Shown here: in pieces, positions 22,662-32,012 of the stretch
How the letters are laid out: the number at the start of each line of letters is the position of its first letter
Numbering within the stretch: position 1 is the stretch's first letter
From: Candidatus Rokubacteria bacterium RIFCSPLOWO2_02_FULL_73_56
GTDB taxonomy: Bacteria > Methylomirabilota > Methylomirabilia > Rokubacteriales > CSP1-6
Assembly (NCBI GenBank): GCA_001788495.1
Contig: MGCF01000091.1
Location: 1-33,778 of the forward strand
Direction of reading: 5' to 3'
DNA: 33,778 bases
Program-made: the position numbers and the translations under genes
The notes under the pieces: generated by a model
The model's input: only the letters and a program-made list of their open reading frames with translations
Databases searched by the model: none
What the model was told of the DNA's origin: nothing

Positions 22662-22690
22662 GTCCGGGGGAGCGCCGCCGCTCCCCGGAC
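22662..22690 (+). terminator. strong hairpin after the debranching gene
   Basis: GTCCGGGG plus AGC on the left pairs with GCTCCCCGGAC on the right, an 11-bp stem with one bulged G and a GCCGCC loop, seven bases after the stop. No T-tract. It probably ends the sugar operon or protects the mRNA 3' end. Confidence 0.5.
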
Positions 22691-22775
22691 ACGGAGGCCC
22701 TGAGCCGATGGCTTCTCGCTCTCCGCGAACCGGGGCGCCCGACCGCCGTGTCCCACCGGCGGGAGGACCCAGGCC

Positions 22776-22925
22776 ATGAGCAAGACCGGAGGCGCGCCCG
22801 TGCTCGCGCTGGCCGACAGCATCATCTACCTGACCGCGCTGCTCGCCGACCGGCGCCGCGCGATCGACCGCTACATCGACTACTTCGGTGAGACATGGCG
22901 TCCGCACGGCCGACGCGCCTCCTGA
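22776..22925 (+). CDS. small hypothetical protein, 49 residues
   Basis: GGGAGG stands nine bases before the ATG. Almost all codons before the overlap end in G or C, so the frame looks genuinely coding. The product has an amphipathic or hydrophobic helix (LALADSIIYLTALLADRR) followed by RAIDRYIDYFGETW. The last 31 bases overlap the start of the NDH-2-like gene in another frame, which suggests translational coupling. It may be a small membrane-associated partner of that enzyme (speculative). No family recognised. Confidence 0.5.
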   Translation: MSKTGGAPVLALADSIIYLTALLADRRRAIDRYIDYFGETWRPHGRRAS

Positions 22926-24505
22926 TCCTCGGCGGGGGCTTCGGCGGCGTCTACACCGCGATCGCCCTCGAGAAGCTCCTGCGGCGCGAGCTCCGGCGGG
23001 GCGAGGTCGAGCTCGGCCTCGTGAGCCGCGAGAACTACCTCGTGTTCCAGCCCATGCTCCCGGAGGTGATCTCCGGCAGCATCGGCCTCCTCGACACGAT
23101 CACGCCGATCCGCCGGCTCTGCCCGCGCACGAACCTCTACACGCGCGAGGTCGAGAAGATCGACCTGGCCAGGCGGCGCGTCTCGGCGGCGGCGGGCTTC
23201 GGCTCGCGCCAGTGCGCGCTCGAGTACGACCATCTCGTGCTCGCGCTCGGCAACGTGACGAGCTTCGCGGGCCAGCCGGGCCTCGCCGAGCACGCGCTGC
23301 CGTTCAAGTACCTCGGGGACGCGCTCGCGCTGCGCAACCGCATGATCCACACGCTCGAGGAGGCGGACATCGAGCCGGACCCCGAGATGCGCCGGGCGCT
23401 GCTCACGTTCGTCGTCGCGGGCGGCGGCTTCTCGGGCGTGGAGGCGGTCGCCGAGCTGAACGACTTCGTGCACGCCGGCGCCCGGAGCTTCAAGAATCTC
23501 CGGCGCGAGGAGATCCGGGTCGTTCTCCTGCACGCGGGCGGCCTCATCCTGCCCGAGCTGTCGCGCTCGCTCGCCGAGTTCGCCCAGCGGCTCCTCCGGC
23601 GGCGGGGCGTCGAGATCCGCCTCGACACGCGCCTGGCCGGCGCGACGGCCGACGCCGCGCTGCTCGCCGACGGCGGGCGGATTCCCACGCGCACGCTCGT
23701 CAGCACCGTGCCGTCGGCGCCGAACCCGCTCCTGGCCGCGCTGCCGCTCAAGATGGAGCGGGGGCGCATCGTCGTGGACGGCCACCTCGCGGTCCCCGAT
23801 CACCCGGGGGTCTGGGCGGTCGGCGACTGCGCCTGGGCGCTCGACGGGCGGAGCGGCGAGCCGTGCCCGCCGACGGCGCAGCACGCGACGCGCCAGGCGC
23901 GCTGCGTCGCCGAGAACGTCGCCGCGACGCTCCGGGGGGCGGCGCGGCGGACGTTCGCGTTCACGGCGCTCGGCAAGATGGGCGCGCTCGGCCACCGCTC
24001 GGCCGTCGCCGAGGTCTTCGGCGTCAAGCTCTCCGGCTTCCTCGCGTGGTGGCTCTGGCGGACGATCTATCTGCTGAAGCTGCCGGGACTCGACCGCAAG
24101 CTCCGCGTCGCGACCGACTGGACGCTCGACCTGCTCCTGCCGCCCGATATCGTCCAGCTCAAGACCGAGAAGCCCGCGGGCATCCGCCGCGAGCACTTCG
24201 AGCCGCGCGAGGTGATCTTCCGCGAGGGTGACCGCGGCGACCGGCTCTACGTGATCGTGGACGGCGAGGTCGAGGTCCTCAAGCAGGTGCCCGGGCGGGG
24301 CGAGGTCCCGCTCCGGCGGCTCGGCCCGGGCGAGGTCTTCGGGGAGATCGCGCTGATCAGCGACCAACCGCGCTCCGCGATGGTCCGGAGCGTGAGCGGC
24401 GTGAACCTCATGGCGGTGGACCGCGAGGCCTTCCAGGCGCTGTTCGCGAACCTGCCGCCGCTCCGCAGCTTCTTCGAGTCGTTGCTCGACGCGAGGAGCG
24501 CGTGA
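22895..24505 (+). CDS. NDH-2-like FAD-dependent oxidoreductase with C-terminal cyclic-nucleotide-binding domain
   Basis: A 536-residue fusion. Residues 1-420 are a type II NADH dehydrogenase-like flavoprotein: FAD site LLILGGGFGGVYTAIAL, NAD site FVVAGGGFSGVEAVAEL, a C-terminal FAD contact GVWAVGDCAW, and a hydrophobic segment near residues 376-400 (FLAWWLWRTIYLLKLPG) like the NDH-2 membrane anchor. Residues about 430-530 form a CRP/PKA-type cyclic-nucleotide-binding fold (FREGDRGDRLYVIVDGEVEV), with a phosphate-binding cassette close to consensus (FGEIALISDQPRSAM) including the Glu and Arg that hold a cyclic nucleotide. This suggests NADH:quinone oxidoreduction gated by cAMP or a similar ligand, which is inference. 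A 49-residue gene overlaps its start. Confidence 0.9.
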   Translation: MASARPTRLLILGGGFGGVYTAIALEKLLRRELRRGEVELGLVSRENYLVFQPMLPEVISGSIGLLDTITPIRRLCPRTNLYTREVEKIDLARRRVSAAAGFGSRQCALEYDHLVLALGNVTSFAGQPGLAEHALPFKYLGDALALRNRMIHTLEEADIEPDPEMRRALLTFVVAGGGFSGVEAVAELNDFVHAGARSFKNLRREEIRVVLLHAGGLILPELSRSLAEFAQRLLRRRGVEIRLDTRLAGATADAALLADGGRIPTRTLVSTVPSAPNPLLAALPLKMERGRIVVDGHLAVPDHPGVWAVGDCAWALDGRSGEPCPPTAQHATRQARCVAENVAATLRGAARRTFAFTALGKMGALGHRSAVAEVFGVKLSGFLAWWLWRTIYLLKLPGLDRKLRVATDWTLDLLLPPDIVQLKTEKPAGIRREHFEPREVIFREGDRGDRLYVIVDGEVEVLKQVPGRGEVPLRRLGPGEVFGEIALISDQPRSAMVRSVSGVNLMAVDREAFQALFANLPPLRSFFESLLDARSA

Positions 24506-24663
24506 TCCGTCTGGCGCCGGCCCTCGTCGCGGGCCCGGACCTCGCCGCGCTCCTGGTCCCCGTCGCGACGGCCGAGTAGCCGGCGCCGCGGCCCCCGCGG
24601 GCGTGTCCTCCCGGGGGCACGCTGGAGCGCCGGCGGCGCCCGACCCGTGGTAGGTTCGACGCC

Positions 24664-25026
24664 ATGAGCGAGCCGGGGCCCGTCACCCTGCACGACCACC
24701 TGAGGGACGTCGGCGGCCCCCTCGTCGAGGACCTGACGCTCCTGCTCACCCGGCTCGCGGTCGCGGGGCGGATCATCGCGCGCGCATCTCTCTCTCTCTA
24801 CCCGCTCTACCCGGCCGACGCCGGCAAGGCGGACGGCAGGCTCCGGCTCCAGGACGAGGCCGCGCCGATGGCGTTCATCGCCGAGCAGGCGGGCGGCCGC
24901 GCGTCCACGGGCCGCGAGCGGAGCATGACCATCCCGCCGGCCACGCCGCACCAGCGGGTGCCGCTCCTGATCGGGAGCGCCGAGGACGTGGCGCCGGCGG
25001 AGGACTTCAGCGCAGGGAGGCAGTGA
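24664..25026 (+). pseudogene. fructose-1,6-bisphosphatase class I remnant, internally deleted in frame
   Basis: The 120-residue frame has recognisable FBPase class I ends but no middle. Residues 1-41 match the family N-terminus (VTLHDHLRDVG; LTRLAVAGRIIARA). From about residue 48 it jumps to the C-terminal segment (LYPADAG, GRLRLQDEAAPMAFIAEQAGG and HQRVPLLIGSAEDV). Class I enzymes are about 330 residues, so roughly 210 are missing, including the metal-binding DPLDG-type catalytic core; activity is not expected. The reading frame and codon bias are intact, which implies a recent event, an assembly collapse, or retention of a short product. A CT tract and a tandem 9-bp repeat lie at the junction. 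The stop overlaps the aldolase start as TGATG. Confidence 0.8.
24796..24813 (+). repeat. tandem 9-bp repeat at the FBPase deletion junction
   Basis: CTCTACCCG occurs twice head to tail, directly after a CT dinucleotide tract at 24787-24799. It lies exactly where the N-terminal and C-terminal FBPase segments meet, so slippage or recombination there may have caused the deletion. Confidence 0.6.
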
Positions 25027-25952
25027 TGATGACGGACCGGACGAAGGAGATCCTGAGCTGGTACGGCAGCGACAGCCCGGGCACCCTCGCCAACCTCGCG
25101 CGCCTGCTCGAGCACGGCACGCTCGCGGGCACGGGCAAGCTCGTGATCCTGCCCGTGGACCAGGGGTTCGAGCACGGGCCGGGGCGCTCGTTCGCGATGA
25201 ACCCGCCGGGCTACGACCCGCGCTACCACTTCGCGCTGGCGCTCGCGGCGGGCTGCAACGCGTACGCGGCGCCGCTCGGCTTCCTCGAGGCCGGCGCGCG
25301 CGAGTTCGCGGGGCAGCTCCCGCTGATCCTCAAGCTCAACAGCCACGACGTGCTGCTCGAGGAGCGCGATCCCGCGCAGGCGCTCACCGGCAGCGTCCGC
25401 GACGCCGTGCGCCTGGGCTGCGTCGCGATCGGCTTCACCATCTACCCGGGCTCGGAGCACCGCCTGGCGATGTACGGCCAGCTCCGCGAGCTGGCCGAGG
25501 AGGCGAAGGCGCACGGGCTCGCCGTGGTCGTGTGGTCCTACCCGCGCGGCTCGGGGCTGTCCAAGGACGGCGAGACGGCGATCGACGTCACCGCGTACGC
25601 CGCGCACATCGCCGCGCAGCTCGGCGCCCACGTCATCAAGGTGAAGCTCCCGTCCGGGCACCTCGAGCAGGCCGCCGCCAAGAAGGTCTACGAGAAGGAG
25701 GGCGTGCCGATCGGGACGCTCGCCGAGCGCGTGCGCCACGTCGTCCAGGCCGCGTTCGACGGCCGCCGGATCGTGATCTTCTCCGGGGGCGCGGCCGACC
25801 GCGACGAGGCCGTGTTCGAGCAGGTGCGCGCGATCCGCGACGGCGGCGGGTTCGGCTCGATCATCGGGCGCAACTCGTTCCAGCGGAAGAAGCCGGAGGC
25901 GCTCCGCTTCTTGAAGACGATCATGGACATCTACTCGGGGGCGACCAAGTAG
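25026..25952 (+). CDS. class I fructose-bisphosphate aldolase (DhnA/FbaB type)
   Basis: A 308-residue aldolase of the archaeal/DhnA class I family. It catalyses reversible cleavage of fructose 1,6-bisphosphate to dihydroxyacetone phosphate and glyceraldehyde 3-phosphate through a Schiff base. Visible landmarks are LVILPVDQGFEHGPGRSF near the N-terminus, the lysine-containing strand HVIKVKLPSGH, and the phosphate-binding ends IVIFSGGAADRDEAV and GFGSIIGRNSFQR. GGGAGG lies six bases before the chosen ATG, which overlaps the stop of the FBPase remnant; a second ATG follows at once. With the bisphosphatase and glucokinase neighbours it marks a glycolysis/gluconeogenesis operon. Confidence 0.93.
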   Translation: MMTDRTKEILSWYGSDSPGTLANLARLLEHGTLAGTGKLVILPVDQGFEHGPGRSFAMNPPGYDPRYHFALALAAGCNAYAAPLGFLEAGAREFAGQLPLILKLNSHDVLLEERDPAQALTGSVRDAVRLGCVAIGFTIYPGSEHRLAMYGQLRELAEEAKAHGLAVVVWSYPRGSGLSKDGETAIDVTAYAAHIAAQLGAHVIKVKLPSGHLEQAAAKKVYEKEGVPIGTLAERVRHVVQAAFDGRRIVIFSGGAADRDEAVFEQVRAIRDGGGFGSIIGRNSFQRKKPEALRFLKTIMDIYSGATK

Positions 25953-25957
25953 CGTCC

Positions 25958-26947
25958 GTGCTCCTGGCGGGCGACGTCGGCGGGACCAAGACGGCGCTCG
26001 CGCTCTTCGAGTCGCGGGGCGCGGACCTGGTGCCCGTGCGCGAGGCGGCGCTGCCGAGCCGGGACTTTCCGGGGATCGAGGCGGTGATCGCGCGGTTCCT
26101 CGCCGGCGGCCCGCGCGTGGCGATCGACGCCGCGTGCTTCGGCGTCGCCGGCCCTGTCGTGGACGGCCGCTGCGTCGCGACGAACCTCCCGTGGGAGCTG
26201 GACGAGCAGGGGCTCGCCGCGGCGCTCCCGGCCAAGCGGGTGCGGCTCCTGAACGACCTCGCCGCCACGGCTCACGGCGTGCTGGGGCTCCCGCGCACGG
26301 CGCTCGCGACCCTCCAGGCGGGCACGCCCCGCGCGGGGAACATGGCGCTGATCGCGCCGGGCACGGGGCTCGGCGAGGCGCTGCTGATCTGGGACGGCGC
26401 CCGCCACCTCGTCGTCGGCTCCGAGGGCGGCCACGCCGACTACGCGCCGCGGAGCGATCTCGAGGCCGAGCTGCTCGCCGCGCTGCGCCGCGAGCACGGG
26501 CGCGTGAGCTGGGAGCGCGTCGTCTCCGGGCCCGGCCTCGTCGCCGTCTACCGGTTCCTGCGCGCGCGCGGGGGCGCGCCGGAGCCGGCGGGGCTCGCGG
26601 CGCGGCTCGCGCGCGAGGACCCGGGCACGGTCGTCACCGAGACCGCGCTCGCGGGGACCGACCCGGTCTGCGTCCAGGCGCTCGACCTGTTCGTCGGGGC
26701 CTGCGGTGCCGAGGCGGGCAACCTCGCGCTCAAGGCGCTGGCGCTCGGCGGCGTGTTCGTCGGGGGCGGAATCGCGCCGCGGATCCGCGGCAAGCTCGCG
26801 GACGGGACCTTCGTCGCCGCCTTCCGCGCCAAGGGCCGCTTCGCCGAGCTGATGGCCGCCATCCCGATCCACGTCGTGCTCGAGCCGCGCACGGCGCTGC
26901 TGGGCGCCGCCCGCATCGCCCTGAGCCTCCGCGGCGGAGGCGGCTGA
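25958..26947 (+). CDS. glk: glucokinase
   Basis: A 329-residue ROK-unrelated (Glk-type) glucokinase that phosphorylates glucose with ATP. The phosphate-1 motif is LLAGDVGGTKTALALFE. The catalytic Asp lies in LLNDLAATAHG, the adenosine/phosphate-2 region in APGTGLGEALL, and conserved EGGHADYAPR and LGGVFVGGGIAPRI follow. The GTG start is five bases after the aldolase stop and coincides with the beginning of the conserved domain; no strong Shine-Dalgarno is present, so coupling is likely. It can use glucose released by the debranching enzyme or the downstream glucosidase (context inference). It is convergent with the DinB-like gene at a distance of 15 bases. Confidence 0.93.
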   Translation: MLLAGDVGGTKTALALFESRGADLVPVREAALPSRDFPGIEAVIARFLAGGPRVAIDAACFGVAGPVVDGRCVATNLPWELDEQGLAAALPAKRVRLLNDLAATAHGVLGLPRTALATLQAGTPRAGNMALIAPGTGLGEALLIWDGARHLVVGSEGGHADYAPRSDLEAELLAALRREHGRVSWERVVSGPGLVAVYRFLRARGGAPEPAGLAARLAREDPGTVVTETALAGTDPVCVQALDLFVGACGAEAGNLALKALALGGVFVGGGIAPRIRGKLADGTFVAAFRAKGRFAELMAAIPIHVVLEPRTALLGAARIALSLRGGGG

Positions 26948-26962
26948 GCCCCGGCGCGGAGC

Positions 26963-27415
26963 TCAGACTGCCAGCGCGGCCTCGATGTCCTTCAGCCGGT
27001 GGGCTGCCGAGTGGCCGTCGAAGTCCAACGGCCACTGCGGCGACCGGTCCCCGCGAAACCGCACCTCCGGGATCCTCGCGAGCGTCCGCAGCACGTCGGC
27101 CTGCACCTGGCGATGCCACGCGAGGACGGCGCGCGGCGCCCGGCGCCGCCAGCGCTGGTAGATCAGCCGGTTGATCTGCTCCACGTCGAGGCCGCGCATC
27201 TCCGGCAGTCGGCGCTCGCCGCGGAGCACGCGGGCACTGTGCGCTTTCCAGTAGGTGACGTGGGCCAGGACGTCTTTCACCGTCCACGGGTCGCGCCCGG
27301 GCGGCCGCGGGGCGCGCCGCCTCCAGTCCGCGGGGCGCAAGCGCGCGACCAGACGGTCGAGCGCTGCGAACTCGCGTCGCGTCCGCGCGATGACGCCCTT
27401 GCGGGTGTGGCGCAT
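26963..27415 (-). CDS. DinB-superfamily protein (DfsB/DUF1706-like)
   Basis: A 150-residue helical protein of the DinB/maleylpyruvate-isomerase-like superfamily: [20 protein letters not shown] carries the first metal-type histidine, and the end [17 protein letters not shown] carries the other two. It is only distantly related to the two other DinB proteins of the window. The Arg-rich N-terminus ([16 protein letters not shown]) is followed by a basic loop. The ATG has GGGG a few bases upstream. It is divergent from the selenoprotein gene, sharing a 75-bp gap that must hold both promoters. Confidence 0.75.
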   Translation of the reverse strand: MRHTRKGVIARTRREFAALDRLVARLRPADWRRRAPRPPGRDPWTVKDVLAHVTYWKAHSARVLRGERRLPEMRGLDVEQINRLIYQRWRRRAPRAVLAWHRQVQADVLRTLARIPEVRFRGDRSPQWPLDFDGHSAAHRLKDIEAALAV

Positions 27416-27490
27416 GTCCCCGACATCATAGCGCAGGGTTGCATCGGGCCGGGAGTCGGCGTGTCCTATGCTGGGGTCAGGGGAGGAGCC

Positions 27491-28861
27491 ATGGACCGAT
27501 ACGATCTGCTGGTCATCGGCGGGGGCGCGGCCGGCATCAACGCGCTCAAGCAGGGGCTCAAGCTCGGGGCGCGCGTGGCCCTCGTGGACTCGGGCCCGCT
27601 CGGCGGCGCCTGCATCAACCGGGGGTGAATTCCCAAGAAGACCTTGGTAAGGTCTGGGCGGATCCACCGGCTGGTCAAGGAGGCAGGCGCCTTCGGCACG
27701 CGCACGGGCCCCGTCAGCCTCGACTGGGACGCGCTCGTGCGCCGTCAGCACGCGATCGTGCGCGAGCTCCAGCCCGCGCCGGCCGCCTTCGAGCGCGCCG
27801 GCGCGAAGGTGTACCTGGCCGATGCGCGCTTCGTGGACGCCCACACGGTGCAGGCCGACGGGCACCGCGTGCAGGCCGACCGGATCGTCATCGCGGCGGG
27901 GTCCGAGCCCGTCCTGCCGCCGCTCCCCGGGCGCGAGCTCGCGATCACCTCCGACCGGATCCTCTTCCTCGAGCGCTTCCCCGAGAGCCTCGTGCTCGTC
28001 GGCGCGGGCGTGATCGGCCTCGAGATGGCGAGCGCCTTCGCCGACCTCGGCGCGCGGGTCACGCTGCTCGGCCGCGAGCCCGAGATCCTGCCGGCGCTCG
28101 ACGCCGACGTGGCCGCGTACCTCCGCGCGCTGCTCGAGGCGCGCGGGGTGACGTTCCACCTCGGCGCGCGCGTCGCGCGCCTGTCGGGCGAGGCCGGGCG
28201 CGTGACGGCGCACGTCACGACGGGCGCCGGGCCGGCTGCGGTGACGGCGGCGCAGGTGTGCCTCGCGGTCGGCCGGCGCTACGATCCGGCGCGCGCCGGC
28301 ACCGACGCGCTCGGCCTCGCGCGGGGGCGCCTCGGGCTCCAGGTGGACGCGCACCTCAAGACGTCGCTCCCGCACATCTACGCGGCGGGCGACGCGGCGG
28401 GCAACCAGCAGCTCACGCCGACCGCGGCGTACGAGGGGCGCGTGGCGGCGCTGAACGCCCTCCAGGGCGACGTGCAGACGGTGGACTACACGGTCGTCCC
28501 GCAGGCGGTCTTCACGACGCCCGAGGTCGCACGCGTCGGCCTCACCCACGCGGAGGCGCTGGCGCGGGGCGTCCGGTGCCACGTCGCGCGCCACGACCTG
28601 CGGGGCGCGTCGAACGGCCGGGCCACCGGCGAGGACGCCGGGTACCTGAAGCTCGTGTTCGACGGCGCCTCGGAGCGGGTGCTCGGCGTGCAGATGGTGT
28701 CCTACGCCGCGGCCGAGCTGATCCAGCTCGCGGCCCTGGCGATCCGGACCGGCGCCGACGCCGCCCTGCTGTCGAGCCAGCTCTCCATCCACCCGAGCCA
28801 CGGCGAGCGGCTGATCAAGATCTTCGGTCACGACCACCACGAGGTCTGCGAGCCCGCATGA
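27491..28861 (+). CDS. selenocysteine-containing pyridine nucleotide-disulfide oxidoreductase (dihydrolipoyl dehydrogenase/mercuric reductase-like)
   Basis: Read as one 456-codon frame with TGA at 27626-27628 decoded as selenocysteine 46. FAD site [19 protein letters not shown]; redox motif GGACINRG then Sec then IPKKTL, so the family CxxxxC disulfide becomes Cys41-Sec46. The NAD site is [20 protein letters not shown] (about 167-186), the second FAD contact is [11 protein letters not shown], and the C-terminal dimer domain holds the catalytic HPSHGE (His/Glu pair). The frame is identical on both sides of the TGA, and nothing but this residue is missing. GGGAGGAG lies directly before the ATG. 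A SECIS-like hairpin follows the TGA. It uses NAD(P)H to reduce a disulfide, metal or selenium-type acceptor; the acceptor is unknown. Alternative: a recent nonsense mutation. Confidence 0.85.
27632..27658 (+). promoter_or_regulatory. candidate bacterial SECIS element
   Basis: Directly after the in-frame TGA, CCCA (27632-27635) pairs with TGGG (27655-27658), and above a four-base bulge GACCTT (27640-27645) pairs with AAGGTC (27649-27654), leaving the apical loop GGT. The loop is 18-20 bases after the TGA, matching the roughly 19-21 of E. coli fdhF, and contains the G-U that SelB recognises. Codons in this stretch (ATT, GTA, TCT) are AT-ending, unlike the rest of the gene, as expected if RNA structure constrains them. 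Confidence 0.75.
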
Positions 28862-28917
28862 GCGCGCGATCCGGTCCCGGGGCTCGGCGTGTCCAAGGCG
28901 TGGAGGGGTGGCGAGCC

Positions 28918-31560
<2,643 letters not shown>

Positions 31561-31579
31561 CCGGGCCCTCGTGGCCCGG
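31561..31579 (+). terminator. hairpin directly after the glucosidase stop
   Basis: CCGGGCC (31561-31567), loop CTCGT and GGCCCGG (31573-31579) form a perfect 7-bp GC stem that begins on the base after the stop codon. No T-tract. Confidence 0.45.
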
Positions 31580-31620
31580 GCCCTCCGCGAGCAGCTCACC
31601 CGACACCTGGGGCCGCACGC

Positions 31621-31857
31621 ATGACCTGTCAGGACGCGATCGCGATCCTCGCGGACTACCTCGAGGCGGCGTGCGGGCCGGAGCTCTCGGCGAAGCTCGA
31701 GGCGCATTTCGCCGACTGCGAGCCCTGCCGCGCCTACCTCGCGACCTACAAGAAGACGCGCGAGCTGGCCGCCGCGGCCCAGCGCGTCGAGATGCCCGCC
31801 GAGATGAAGCGGCGCCTGCGCGCGCTGCTCCTGGAGCAGCTCCGGCGGGACGGCTGA
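31621..31857 (+). CDS. soluble zf-HC2 anti-sigma-like zinc-finger protein (second copy)
   Basis: A 78-residue paralogue of the protein at 14822-15058. The two share AIAIL-x-DY, LE-x-H-x-A-x-C-x-x-C-x-AYL, TY-x-x-TR-x-LA, and the R-x-EMPA-x-x-x-x-RLR end. Zinc ligands are Cys3 in MTCQDAIAIL and the H-x(3)-C-x(2)-C of HFADCEPC. There is no membrane helix or sensor domain and no adjacent sigma gene. It lies 60 bases downstream of the glucosidase with a hairpin between, so it may have its own promoter. The Shine-Dalgarno is weak. Confidence 0.8.
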   Translation: MTCQDAIAILADYLEAACGPELSAKLEAHFADCEPCRAYLATYKKTRELAAAAQRVEMPAEMKRRLRALLLEQLRRDG

Positions 31858-31997
31858 CGGCGCGGTAAGATTGCGGCAGGCGCGCCCGCCGCGTCGCCGC
31901 GCCCGCGGCGACGGGTGAAGCCGCCGCGACGCGGCCAGCGCCGCAAGGCGGGGATGCCGGCCCCCGCGCCGTCGCCGCGGATAGCCGCCGGAGTAAC

Positions 31998-32012
31998 GCC
32001 CGGCCGGCGGGC
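31998..32012 (-). terminator. small hairpin abutting the HEXXH-DinB stop
   Basis: GCCCG (31998-32002), loop GCCGG and CGGGC (32008-32012) form a 5-bp stem that ends on the base before the stop codon of the minus-strand gene. Short and without T-tract, so weak. The rest of 31858-31997 shows only GC-rich sequence with no gene recognised. Confidence 0.3.

Noticed and set aside
24502-24579. A 25-codon GTG frame overlapping the stop of the NDH-2 fusion (GTGA), with high GC3
   Set aside because: Too short and without recognisable features; the GC3 signal over 25 codons in such a GC-rich genome is weak. The following 24580-24663 contains only GC-rich hairpins and no gene.
27491-27643. Reading the disulfide reductase as a frameshifted or split pseudogene
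   Set aside because: The frame is the same before and after the TGA, only one residue is affected, it is the redox cysteine position, and a SECIS-like hairpin follows. Other genes in the window use TGA as stop, so a changed genetic code is also unlikely.
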